The position numbers were made by a program, and so were the translations under genes. A stretch of 64,000 nt of DNA from Cinclus cinclus (Eukaryota; Chordata; Aves; Passeriformes; Cinclidae). Positions 1-10,900 of this stretch are shown here, piece by piece. Location: the NCBI RefSeq assembly GCF_963662255.1, contig NC_085047.1, forward strand, positions 12,144,347-12,208,346, in the 5' to 3' direction. Below the pieces are notes generated by a model that saw nothing but the letters and a program-made list of their open reading frames with translations, was not told the DNA's origin and made no database searches. The first letter of the stretch is position 1. Each line of letters begins with the position of its first letter.

Positions 1-5
1 CTTAC

Positions 6-73
6 TTGAACTGGGAAATTTCACATCTCTCAAATTTGTATTTCAGATCACTTTCATGAAAGATATTTTGCGC
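6..73 (-). CDS. TMPRSS15: TMPRSS15 coding exon 3 (SEA domain, continued)
   Basis: The exon is 68 bases: a phase-0 start after an acceptor reading CATATAG, 22 codons, then two bases before the donor GTAAG, which occupies the first five bases of the window. Residues 93-114 (beginning AQNIFHESDLKYKFE) align with human IDEIFLSSNLKNEYK. The exon is complete, but everything downstream lies outside the window. It is short and rests on the frame fit and this alignment. Confidence 0.88.
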
Positions 74-3000
74 CTATATGAAAAAGAGAAATCTTGAATC
101 AACAGAGTAATTAAAAATACACACATTCTCACACTATAATCCTGGTTTTAGTAATAAATAACTTTTGCTAGACTACATAAGCAAGGCTTTTCTTTGATGA
201 TTCACAGATTTTCTCAAATAATGAATATATTGAGTTCTGACCAGGCTTAGGACTGGAAATATCTCTTTTTGGAAAGAAAAAACCATCAACAACAGCTAAT
301 GTTATGGAATCAATGTACCTACAAATACTGTTGAATTAACCACAAGGTGATAGGTTCTTACCAATTTTTCAACATCAAAGGCAAGGACTTTGAAATCAGC
401 TGATGAACTGTTCTGTAAATTTGGAGTGAAAGACGTGCCAGAGATTATTTTAAATATTCCCATATATCCATGAGTATTCACACCTGCTTCAGCTAGATAA
501 TTAAAAATAAAGGTGTTTTAATTATATAGAAATAAATGAAAAATATTACATTAGATTTTATTTCACACAGATCATTAGTATAATAACTTCTACGGTTTTT
601 TACAGCTTTGTAGAGATGTTTTGCCTAGTGCTGAGTTTAAAGAAAAAATGGGCTTTTTTGATGTTTACAATAGTTACAACTGTAATCATATTTTTCTGAA
701 TTCTATTTGCCCTTAGTTCTCATTAACTTCAATTTTGTTTTAGATGCTGTTTTCCAGAAATATTTTGAGTGCATAAAAGATACAATGATATGTCCACTTA
801 TGTCTAACACGGGACAGAGATACAGGGGAAGGCAAATAGTGAATTATGAGGATATGTTCTAGATAAAAAAAAATAATTATGAATTATTGCCTCACACTTT
901 CTGCATTTGTGCTGTGCCCTTTTTTTATATATGTAAGCTAGTTTCAATGACAGCACTGGATACAGCCAGTGTCAGGAGAGTCAAATTATTTTTGACCTGT
1001 CCTTTCTCACCAATACATACATTAAATACTGGGAGAATTTAGAAATTAGACAACTGGTCATTCCTGCAAATTTAATCTTGATTTTAATACACTACAGGAC
1101 ATGAGATATACAAAAGCAATCCCTTATACATTAAAAACATATATCTTCACTGTCTAACACTGAAAATTCTCAGAAAATATCAGAATTAAAGTTGATTGAT
1201 AGGAAATGCCTTTGCTTTGCCATTGCAGTACCAGTGGTATTTTAGGTTGTGTTTGAAAACATTAACATGAAAGTAAGTTTTAAGAAAATAAACAGATGTC
1301 AGAGACTGAAATATTATAGTTCATGCCTAAACATTGTTATGAAGGAGTTTTGCCCATTATGGCAAAACTGCATAAAGAAGCTGCAACAACCAAAGCCCTC
1401 TGCTCCCTGAAGACACCTCCTAACATGAACCTGGGCATTCCCACCTGGCCCAAATGTATATTAATCCACTGGATTCCATGCTTTTCAAGAAACCCTCACC
1501 ACCAAGAAGAAGATCAACAGGATGCCATAAGAATCCATTGAGTGTTGATATTTTCTACTTAATCTCTCTCCATCTTACTCTCTCCTCCCAATCCCCTCTT
1601 TCCTATTTGTACATTTCTCCCTCTCTCTCTCTCTCTCTCTCTCATTTAATAAACTGTTAAATGAAATCCATGTTATTGAATTTGGCCTATGGTCTCATTT
1701 GTGCCTTAATTTGGGCAGAGGCATTTCTAATAATTTTAATAACTGAATCATAACAGCAGATTAGCAATACATACTACAATGAATAGTTTATGATGGAAGG
1801 CACAGAATAGTGGCACCAATTTAATATCAACTAGTAATAAAAGACTGCTTTGAGAGTCTTTGAAGGCTTGTCTTTAAAACAATTGCAAATCTGTTTAAAA
1901 AACGTTTCTAAATAGCAAAAGTATTTTTTAAATTATATATCAACTATAATTAAAAATATTTTATAATCATATTTGTGCATAGATAATTTTTTGCCTATTT
2001 AACTTCTAAAATGAAAGTAATTTAGTTAAAGCCTCTCTCTAGATTCAATTATATACCTTTTTATTTTACTGAAGTATGATAGCACTCTCATAAGAAGGTA
2101 AGAAAATCAGGAAGTGGTGCAGTTTTTAAAATCTGGAAGTAAAAACAATGGCAACTGAAGGAACAAAGAGTATTCTGACAAAATGTTTTTGGTTGGTTGT
2201 TTTTGTTTTTTTTTACATAATTTTCATGAAAATTTAGTAATCAGAATTAAATGGTATGGATTTTTGGTTAATGAAAGCAGCAAAATCTTCAGTGTAGCAG
2301 AATATTTCTTCAGCAACAAAGTCACTTTGAGCCTCTCTCCAGTAGCTCCATATCCCTCACATGTTTGGGGTCCTGAACTGGATGCAGTCCTCCAAGTGTG
2401 GCCTTCCCAGTTAACTTATATCTACAAGATTTCTTAACCAAAATTTTAATTCTGTTTGAAAATCATGAAATGTATCAGTATCTTCTTCCATCACTTTCCA
2501 AGCACTGGATGAAGACTAAGAGTGACTTGACCCAAGCTTTACATGGGGCTTGCAGCTGACTGACGGATGCAGAAGCTCTCTCACACCACTAAGTGACTTA
2601 AAAATATTTTTATTTAATAAAAAATTAATAGATTCCAAGAGATGGGCCCCCAGACCATAGGGGATTATTAATATTTCAATGGATTATTTGTCTTCTGACT
2701 CAAAACTCATACATGGAGAAAAAGGCAAATTTCCACAGTTTTCCATATTATTTTCCCTAGTTGATGGAGCAACCAAAGCTTTATAGCTTGGATTGCATCT
2801 TAGGGACTTTTCTCAAAACCTAAACCATTAAAATTATTTTATATGGCTTCAGAGCATGATTCCAATCCTTGTTTTTTTCCCCTATTTTGTTCATACCAAT
2901 TTTCAAGGGAGGAAAACACGTATAATAAACCCCAAAATACCACTTCCCCTGCCCCCAGCATTAAAAGAACAGCGTTGAAAGCACAAAATTGCAATTGTAC

Positions 3001-3210
3001 GAGCACTGTCTTCAAAGTCTAAGGAATTCTGAAAGGTGTCTAGACAAAGAAGGCTGGCTACTTACCTCGTTCCAGCTCCTGGATTGATAACCAAGAAAGT
3101 ACAATCAGTCCAACACAAATACACACAAAAATTGCAAGCAGAGCAGCAAAGAAAACCTCATAGCTACTAAGGGGAACATATATCTTATCAGATGATTTTT
3201 TCAGCTTCAT
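6..3210 (-). CDS. TMPRSS15: Enteropeptidase (transmembrane serine protease 15), 5' part: coding exons 1-3
   Basis: Enteropeptidase is a type II membrane serine protease of the duodenal brush border that cleaves trypsinogen to trypsin. The coding sequence here is the join of 3210..3066, 492..362 and 73..6 (344 bases, 114 codons plus two bases), and the gene continues beyond the left edge. Residues 1-19 are a basic cytosolic tail, about 20-42 are a hydrophobic signal anchor, and from about 54 the SEA domain begins. Against human enteropeptidase (recalled, not searched) the motif LSSYE falls at residue 14 in both. The tracts SWLSIQELER, FKIISGTSFTPNLQ, DFKVLAFD and IFHESDLKYKFE line up with human SCLTIKESQR, FKITSGVTYNPNLQ, DFKVLAFD and IFLSSNLKNEYK without gaps. 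An N-glycosylation sequon lies at N76. No stop or frameshift interrupts these exons, so the gene looks intact as far as it is visible. The SEA remainder, LDLR-A, CUB, MAM, SRCR and protease domains are outside the window. Confidence 0.95.
362..492 (-). CDS. TMPRSS15: TMPRSS15 coding exon 2 (start of SEA domain)
   Basis: The exon is 131 bases: it opens with two bases completing the phase-1 codon from exon 1 (G+CT, Ala49) and then reads 43 codons to a phase-0 end. The acceptor follows a pyrimidine-rich tract ending in ATCTAG, and the donor reads TTG then GTAAGAA. The product (residues 49-92) includes GIFKIISGTSF and DFKVLAFDVEKL, which match the first strands of the enteropeptidase SEA domain. 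N76-S-S is a possible glycosylation site. Confidence 0.93.
1335..1730 (+). mobile_element. Probable solo LTR of an avian ERVL-type endogenous retrovirus
   Basis: The segment opens with TGTTATGAAGG, a start typical of avian ERVL LTRs. It runs through a pyrimidine-rich stretch with (CT)n at about 1621-1643 and has a polyadenylation signal AATAAA at 1648-1653, then a short U5-like region ending near 1730. Both the wording and the order of these elements are those of bird LTRs. No internal retroviral genes are present. It lies in TMPRSS15 intron 1 in the opposite orientation to the gene. The right edge is approximate and no target-site duplication was found. Confidence 0.55.
1621..1643. repeat. 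(CT)n microsatellite
   Basis: About eleven and a half CT units run uninterrupted, immediately before the AATAAA of the LTR-like segment. Confidence 0.9.
2330..2410 (-). mobile_element. CR1 LINE fragment
   Basis: The plus-strand text resembles the reverse complement of CR1 ORF2 near the phrase for 'gaactggatgcagt...ccaagtgtggcc', a highly recurrent avian CR1 segment. Only about 80 bases remain. It sits in TMPRSS15 intron 1 in the same orientation as the gene. Confidence 0.6.
3066..3210 (-). CDS. TMPRSS15: TMPRSS15 coding exon 1 (cytosolic tail and signal anchor)
   Basis: The exon encodes 48 codons plus one base and ends at a clean donor (CGAG then GTAAG, 3065-3061). The start is the ATG at 3210-3208. 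It has G at -3, an in-frame TAA ten codons window-upstream at 3237-3235, and gives an N-terminus exactly as long as the human one. Residues 2-10 are rich in lysine, which fits the positive-inside rule for a type II protein. The anchor (residues about 20-42) contains two cysteines near its middle. Human enteropeptidase begins MGSKRG, while this one begins MKLKKS and so lacks a glycine at position 2. Confidence 0.95.
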
Positions 3211-3291
3211 TTCTGTCTCAAAGACTTCTGTGAATTAAGGACTGACAAAAGACACAGCCTGAAAAGGAGGGTAATAATCCACACAAACAGA

Positions 3292-3332
3292 TATTTATAG
3301 GAGATGCTTGTAAATTAACTACACCATAAAAC
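3292..3332 (-). promoter_or_regulatory. TMPRSS15: Candidate TMPRSS15 core promoter (TATA, HNF1-like, CDX-like)
   Basis: On the minus strand TATAAATA occupies 3299-3292. That would place transcription start near 3265-3270 and give a 5' UTR of about 55-60 bases before the ATG at 3210. Just upstream are GTTAATTTA (3319-3311), resembling an HNF1 half-site with a weak partner, and a CDX2-like CCATAAAA/TTTTATGG site (3324-3331). An AGATAA GATA-type site lies at 3444-3449. HNF1, CDX2 and GATA factors drive duodenal enterocyte genes, so the set fits the gene. The TATA spacing is direct evidence, while factor binding is inference from short motifs. Confidence 0.5.
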
Positions 3333-4952
3333 TTCACTGACATAGGTTTTACAACATTCCTGAACAGTCGTAATCATGCACAAGATATACAAATGAGTAA
3401 AAAAGAAATCCACTCAGAGAGGAAGCACTGAAGATTGCGTCTCAGATAAAGAACAAGCAAACCCACAGAAATGCAAGGTTAGTCATTAGATTTGCATTAT
3501 TTCTTGTAATTTGATTATTTTTAAGCAAGGATATAAAATATTGTTGCCAAATTTATTGCTTATGTAGTTTTCTTTTTCTAATTCCTCACAAGGGCAATTG
3601 AGAGGACAGTAGTGAAAGCTGTATCTTTCCTCATTCTGCTTGAAAAGTTCCCTTAAAAGACATTTTATTTATAAAGGAAGTGTTGGGAAATGAATTGTTT
3701 AGTAGTGTGCCATAGCTCAGCAACAGTAAGTCAGCAGCACAAATTTAATCTGTGTAAGGCATGGTTCTTTGACCACAGAACTGGAGAACTAATCAGAGAA
3801 GACATTATGAAAACTATGCTTGTTTTTTATTTTCTTGCCAGGCATAAATGTGCCATGGGATGCAAGTCCTCGATAAAATTAAAGCACTGTGGATGGATGG
3901 CCAGAGCTGCAGTCTTAGTAGAGCAAGAGTAAATTAAGCAGGCATTGTAGCAACCAGTACAACCATTTGGTTATAAATTTAATCTGTCAAAACTTTTGAG
4001 CTTTATAAAAGTAAATTCATACTGGATCTCTGTTTTGTGCCCTGGGAGTTACTGTTTGTGACTCTCAATCAGAGTGCTAAACCCAGATTTGTGGTATGAC
4101 ACTCTTCCTTGTGGAGAATCTGAGCACACCAACCATATTCTTGCCTGTCAAAGGAAAGGGAAATTTCTGAGTCAATCTCTGGAAGAGAAAAACTCTACCT
4201 ATCTGTTAATTGACAGAAATGGAGCTAATATAAATTTGGAAAAAAATGAGAAAGTCTTGAAATGAGACTCTTGGATGACAAAGAAGTTCTTTGTCCAGTC
4301 TTTGAGAGCTATGGTATTTGAAAGGATTGCCACACAAGTGATTGGAGATAAAGCAATAAATCACATTCAAAATCTTATCCTGACAGTAAGATCCTCCATT
4401 TAGTCTTATATGATACCATAATGAAAGCAATATAGTAGTATTTCACCTTACTAAAAGGAAATAATTATTTACTTAAACCCAGATTTTAAAACAAAATTCA
4501 GTGGAGCTTAATCATACTGGCCTTACAGAGAAAGAGCAAACTGAGTCTGTATCTTGCAAATGGATGAGATCTCTGTGTCATCATGCTAGATAGAGTAGGA
4601 ATTGCTTTTGTATGTATTGTGTATCACAGACACACACATATATGAATACAAATGTGTGTAGATATAGATGCATATTTATGACAAGATCACATTTGTAGTG
4701 CTGAACACTGCTGAACTGTGTCACAATATTTATAACCTTTTGTGCTTTCTCAGAAATAATTTTGGTATCTTTCATTTCAAGGTGTTTATGTTTCTACATC
4801 TTTCTGAGCACTGACTCTATCACACAAATTGACATTGCCTTTAAAAAAATCACTTTGCTCAGCTGCACATATTAGGTTATCCCACACTTAGCAGAGTTGT
4901 GTCATTACAGGGAGTAGGGGAAGAATGTGAAAAGGAAGAAGTGACACAGAGC

Positions 4953-5230
4953 TGTTATGGACTGACCACAAGCCCTCAGTCCCCATCTTCCTGCACCCCC
5001 TGGGGATGCCTATAAATTACTTTTGCCCTGCTCTGCTGAGGAGGGCACCGAGGAATCTTCTGGGTGGGCATCTGGCAGCCAGACAAGGTTAAGTCACTGC
5101 AATTGTCCATGCTGCCTGAAACAATACTACTTTAGTCCTATCTTATTCCTAATAAAATATTTTGTATCACAAATCTGAAGAGTTTTGTGCAGATGGATTT
5201 TGGATTCCTTGGTCATATTTTGCGTAATTC
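4953..5230 (+). mobile_element. Possible ERV LTR fragment
   Basis: The segment starts TGTTATGG and is richer in GC than its surroundings. It includes a stretch (about 5040-5095) like R/U5 parts of bird LTRs, with ACAAGGTTAA-type wording, and ends near an AATAAA (5150-5155). The right border is a guess. The similarity is from memory of avian LTRs and was not tested by alignment. Confidence 0.4.
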
Positions 5231-5719
5231 CTTTATATGTATCCACACTATATCTCACTAATAAAAGACAGACACTATTACCCAGAGATGCCACTGCACT
5301 TTAAATTCTGAATTTATGCTCTAATGGCGAAGAGATTAGCCAAGAGGAGTAAAAACAAAGGTCACTTACAGTTCACACAGATCGATTACAGTCTGGCCAA
5401 AGACATAACTTAGCATGGGTAGTCTCAGGTTGGGGTTGAGACTCCTACAAATGAACTCATTTGCTAAACAATTTTATCTGGCAATAAGACCATGGTAGCA
5501 ATAATTAATAGGCAAGCCTTGGATATTGAGCTGATAGCAATTAAAAGCGCATTAATTTATTTGCAAAATATTATGGTCTGTAGTAGTGTGAGCTGGTTAT
5601 AAAACAACATAAGAACCCGTGCTTCCACATTTTAATTTGTAAACTTTCAGTATGAGGGGAGCAGAATTTATCAGTGTGCCAATGCTTGCTTGCCATCAGT
5701 CAGGAATTACAGAAGCAGA

Positions 5720-6155
5720 GTGGTTTATGCTGGAAGGGAGCTATGACAAGCATCTGGTCCCACCTCCTGCTCAAGACAGGGTTAACTGAAATGAGATCAG
5801 GCTGTTCAGGGCCATGTCAAGGCAAGATCTGAATACTTTCAGGGTGGAAGACTCCATAAACACAATACATAGTGAGATTTTTCCCCCTCTGTGTCTTATT
5901 GGACTATCAACTTCTGCAATTTGTGTTTGTTGCCTCTTGGGCTTTCCCTTTGCAATTCTGGGAAGAGTCTGTTTGCCTTCTCTGCTGTCATCCCTTAGAT
6001 AACTGAAGGCAGCAATTGGACAATCCCTATCAGCTTGTCAGCCTCAGTCAATACTGGGACATTGAGTTATTTCACCCTAGATGCTGGACTTTGGACTTGT
6101 TGACCTTGGTTGAACATTATGAAGTTTATTCCAGGCCATTTCTATCTATGCCTCT
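5720..6155 (-). mobile_element. CR1 LINE 3' fragment, older subfamily
   Basis: Read on the plus strand, the segment starts with the reverse complement of a CR1 3' end (GGTTTATGCTGGAAGGGAG, then CATCTGGTCCCACCTCCTGC). It continues through the parts corresponding to 'ctgggaagagtctg', 'cagcaattgga', 'gctggactttggacttgttg' and 'aggccatttctatc', in the order they have in CR1 ORF2. It is about 435 bases and heavily diverged, with small indels, so it is an old copy. Confidence 0.75.
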
Positions 6156-7340
6156 TAATGACAAACACATTTTGTGACTGCAAACTGCCCTGCAGATGCT
6201 AATTTCACTTGTTTCTACTTTTATTACTCATTTAATTACTTTTTTTGATTATTCTTCTTTTGCAGTGATAATTGATTTTTTTTTTAATTTTTGGCATAAC
6301 TCTAAAATTTGTTTTTCACTTTAATTTTCTCTGTGGATTGATAAGACTCTTGAAAGTTGGATTTGGTTGGTTTGCTACATGATGAAATCTATACTGATTA
6401 CATAAAAACTGGTGAAATGGTATGATCCATTCAGGAAAAGAGTGAGCATTAGCCATTTTTGCTAACAGATTACTACCATCTACTTTGTGAATATTCACAG
6501 GTCACGGACACCCTGCAGCAAAGAAATTAATCACCTAAGGCAATAATGCAAAATTAAAAATAACAAAAGAGATTACACAGTTGAAACTAATAAAATCAGT
6601 TGCATGTTATTTTCTAAACTCTAGTTTTATGACACTACTTATGAACTATATAAAATAATACAATATGATTTTAAAATACTTAAAAATATATAATGCTCTA
6701 TTAATGGGATAAAACCCAGAGAAAGATGACAACTTATTTAATATTTATAATCGAGGTTTTTTATAATTACTACTATATCCGTACAAATGAATCATTAGGT
6801 TAGGTCATTTTTAAAGAAATAGGCCATTGACAGGGTAGAAATCTAATAGATTCACAATTTAGCTGCATCCATATCTGCAGCTCCAAAGGGTTTTCTACCC
6901 TTATTGGGCTGCTTTTATTTCTTTCTTTGTTCAGTCTCCAGGACAGGGTGAGAAGACTGCTGACATAGGAGAAGAGGAAATGTGCTCAGAAGATTCTTCT
7001 AAATACCCAGACTGTTACAAACATACTTAAAGCCTGACATTGTATTAAAAACTGGCTCTCTGTGGGAAAACTTTTTGTCACCCCCACAAACTTGCTCAGC
7101 CCTATCAAAATGAAATGAAAATGAGCTTTCTTATGGCAGGTCTTTTCAGACGTCTAAAGTGCTTTTTCCCTTTCCCTATGCAGGCTTCCAGAGAGAGAGA
7201 TAGAAAACCAAAGCAAAAGATCTGCTGTGAAAGGGCAGAAACGGAATATGACCTATTTTTGCCACTGCATCAAAAGAAGTTTAAAATTGAGATCATATGG
7301 AAGGACAACTTCTCAGTACTTGTATAATTATAGACTGGTC

Positions 7341-7775
7341 TGGAAAAGTCCAGAAAGAGAACTTAAAGATCATCTAATTCCAACCTTCCTACCATGGACA
7401 GGGACACCTTACACTAGACAAGGTTGTCAGAGCCCCTTTCAACCTGCGCCAGTGCCTCACCACCCCCAAAGTAAAGAATTTCTCCTTAATACCTAATCTA
7501 AACCTACTCAGTGTGAAGCTATTCTCCCTTGTCCTGTCACTCCAGACCCTTGTAAATTGTCTCTCTTCGTCTTTTCTGTTGGCTCCCTTCAGGTACTGGA
7601 AGGCCACAATTAGGTCACTCAAAAACCTCTTTTCCAGACTGAACAATACCAATTCTCTCAGCCTTTCCCTGTAGGTCAGGTGCTTCATCCTTCTGATCAA
7701 CTCGGTAGTCCTTCTTTTAATGTGCTCCAACAGGTTCCTGCTGTGCTAGGGACCCCAGAGCTGGATTGCAGTAAC
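7341..7775 (-). mobile_element. CR1 LINE 3' fragment with remnant of reverse-transcriptase ORF
   Basis: The plus strand shows the reverse complement of a CR1 3' end (TTAAAGATCATCTAATTCCAACC, then ACTAGACAAGG and GGTACTGGAAGGCC). On the minus strand a frame across 7389-7730 still encodes the CR1 ORF2 C-terminus, with ELIRRMKHLTYRERLRELVL, FSLEKRF and FQYLKGA in order. The copy is 5'-truncated, as most CR1 copies are, and has no terminal function. Confidence 0.92.
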
Positions 7776-7999
7776 ATCATATATAAGAAAAAAAATGAGG
7801 ACAAAAAAATATCTGTGGTAGTGGTCATTCAACTGTAGAACTTACACGAAAGGGAAAATATGGACCTAATTTACTAAACCAAAATTTATCAGAAGTTTTA
7901 GTTAGAAATATTTAATTCTTTGTGTAATTCATTATTAAATTTTGCCTGACTAAAAGTGACATAATATACACCACTAATATGTTATTCTCTCTTCAAAGA

Positions 8000-10900
8000 T
8001 CTTCTCATGCATGACTGACCCAGCAAGACATAACTCAGCAGGGGAGTTATGGCAGCAGAGGAGTACATAGTCCATGTGTTCACCCTCTTTTCACCTGTTT
8101 CAGAATAACCCAGCTTGGAGGACTCCTTGAATCTTATGTTTTTCGGAATGCTATTCCTTATCCTGAAGTTCTTAGAGAAGATCACAACATTTTCAAAATT
8201 CATGCAGTATTAAAGATGTCAGAAAAGAGCAATATTATTATCTTTAAATTGGATTTGAGATGGTGAGAAAAGCTATGCTACAGAACACGAAAGTGTTGAA
8301 CAAATTCAGTAATACCTGTATTTTAATCAAGAGAAAGGTATGAAGGAACAGTGTCTCCATTTCCTCCCTGAAGCCATACAGTTTATAATTAAAAATCCAA
8401 TTGACAATCCCAAGCCCTCTAAAACCAAACTGAAAGAACCCCAAGCCATGGAACAAATGTAAGTGCTGTATGTCTAAGTTATGTAGGTCTCCATTTGGCT
8501 GTGGTATGTCACAGGTGGGAAGACAGAGAAGGAAATTGGACCTGATATCGGCACTCAGTCCCTAAACATTCCCCAAATCCTAGGTCTAAGTGTATATTGA
8601 GCTAGAAATTATCAAAATCTCTGAGCTGATGTCTGGTGGCCTCATCACATTGGAATATTTGCTGTAGTGGGAAGATCTCGTGGAGTCACCTGAGTGTTTG
8701 CTCTGAGACACGGCCCAAGAACTTTCACATGCACACCTAACAAGTCTCCTAGGGGTGATCACTAAACAGAGAGGATGTATAATGTGCAAAATTAGATAGT
8801 AGTGGATTAAATAACCAATACATTTACTTTGTGTGGAAGACCATACTGAACCTGACAAAAGGTTCTGAGAAGTTTTAGACCCCTATCATACAAGCAAATA
8901 TCTACTTTGTTTTGTGCATTCATAGTTTAAATTCTGACTTCCAGTAAGACCATAACAAAAGAAAGAAAAATGTGTAAATCCCTTACCGATTTCATACATC
9001 CATTGAAAATTATTCAGAAGCTGAACTATTCGATTAAAAGATCCAAATAAATTGCTGGGAAGTAATCTGTCTTCATGTTAACAAATCTATATCAGAAAAG
9101 TAATTAAAAAGTCACTGCTGTCATTAGCAATAGTTCTCCAGACTGTCCTGGAGAAAAAAATTGCACAGAAAGCAAAACTGGAAGATATCACCTTTCCCTC
9201 AAGGCCTTTGGAGGAAGGCCTTTATAAAGCAAACAAAAAACTCTCCTCATTTAAGCACATCCAGGAAGATGTCACAGGACAGCACTGAGGTTCTTTTCTG
9301 GGTCAGTCCATATCTTGTCTGACTGGAGAGCAGCAGCTCGACATTCACTTCCATTTCCCAGCAGTTTCCAACACAGAAAAGAATCTTATTTTAAGTCAGA
9401 CTAAGAGAAACATGTTTCTGAACATATTATAATAAAAAGTGGGGTAACTAGAAGTATCCAGAAATAAAATCTGTGATGAATCCAGTTCAGCAGAAGTGAT
9501 CAGAGCCAGCGACAGGCAGTGAGAATAAAGGAAGATTTTCACCTAGCTTTAGATATCCAATGGCGAGGACAAGAATTTGCTTCTGGAGGCAATCAAATCC
9601 TTCTACATAGACTAAATATAATAAATAAATATTTTGTCAAAAATGCTTAATTTTTAATAAATTAAAATCAGATAAAATGAGAATAACATGATGCCTTTCA
9701 TTCAAAAAATAAATTAATAGACCAAATTGAATTAATTAGCTGAGTTTAAACCGCTACATGCACATGCTTCCTTATATTCCCTGTTATTATTAGGGGAAAA
9801 AAGGTGTGGATCATGGGAACAAAGTGAAGAAAACAGTATGAACCACCTGAGCAATGGAAAGAGCATGTAAATGCAAAGTTCTTTGTGACAAGTAAATGGG
9901 AGGAGTCAGGAACAGATATGGCACACAGGGGAAAGAATCAGAGTCGCAAGTCAGCACAGATAACACTGCACGCAAAATAGGCAGGCAAAAGACAAAGGTC
10001 AAGTGGAAGTAGCAACATTATTGCTTCTCTGAGTTCTCTCATTAATTGATGGAAAAGCCAGTGCAGAGGAGTGACTGAAAACAGGAGTAAATTTGCCACA
10101 ATGTAATAATTTGTATGAATAAAACAAATCACAGGAACATTGCTGTGTACAAAGATTTGTGCCTTGTAGGCTAATATGGAAGCATCGAAAATTCGAGTTG
10201 CAGGGGAATGGTTCTCCCTTTTCATCCTTACCTTTTGATCAGAATGATAGAATAAATGCAAACTAAGTTTTCGATACTGTACATCACAGAGCTTTGTCAG
10301 TATATATTTGCTTCCAAAGAATTTTGAAAGAAAATCGTGATATCTATTTGGAGGGTAAAGGGCTGCAAAACACAAAATGGGGAAAGGTCTGAAACAAGAA
10401 TTCAGGTATGGGATAGTTTAGCCTCTTTCTGTCCTATGTAAACCATTTCAGGTTATTTATAACCTCTGCAAAATATGGGGAAAATCCGGGGAAAAGTTTG
10501 CTGTCATTAAAATGAAACTTCATCTTTTGTGTAGCTTCCAGCTGTCTTTCCCAAGTTTTTCCATGATAATTAGAAAATTGTTATTCTTGATGAATATTAA
10601 GAGATTTTTGTCTCAAAAATATGAAAGATGGGAAATCTAATATTCAAATAACAATGAAAGCATTAAGATCTGTATTTCATGAGTGCTATTTCAACTGTTC
10701 AGTGAACACTCTTGGCTGAAGAACTTTACAAGCACTGCTATGCCCTGTTCAAGATCAGCTTGCTGTAGGCATTTTAAAGGTCACAAAATTTTAAATATTA
10801 AAAATGCGAATAGCATCTGTTTCTCTGAAATTTAAGTAATTTAAAATTCTCAGGTCCTCTTGCTAAATATCTGTCTGTTTATGCTGACTCATATTTAAAT

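Larger units (their letters stand above)
493..3065 (-). other. TMPRSS15: TMPRSS15 intron 1
   Basis: This 2.57 kb phase-1 intron separates the signal-anchor exon from the SEA domain. It is AT-rich. It contains an LTR-type repeat with a (CT)n tract (about 1335-1730) and a short CR1 fragment (about 2330-2410). The rest holds nothing I can classify. Intron 2 (74-361) is only 288 bases and shows no repeat. Confidence 0.9.

Noticed and set aside
7389..7730. 113-codon minus-strand ORF
   Set aside because: It is the CR1 ORF2 C-terminal remnant inside a truncated LINE, not a host gene.
9938..10375. 145-codon minus-strand ORF
   Set aside because: It has no recognisable domain and no exon signals, and its length is expected by chance.
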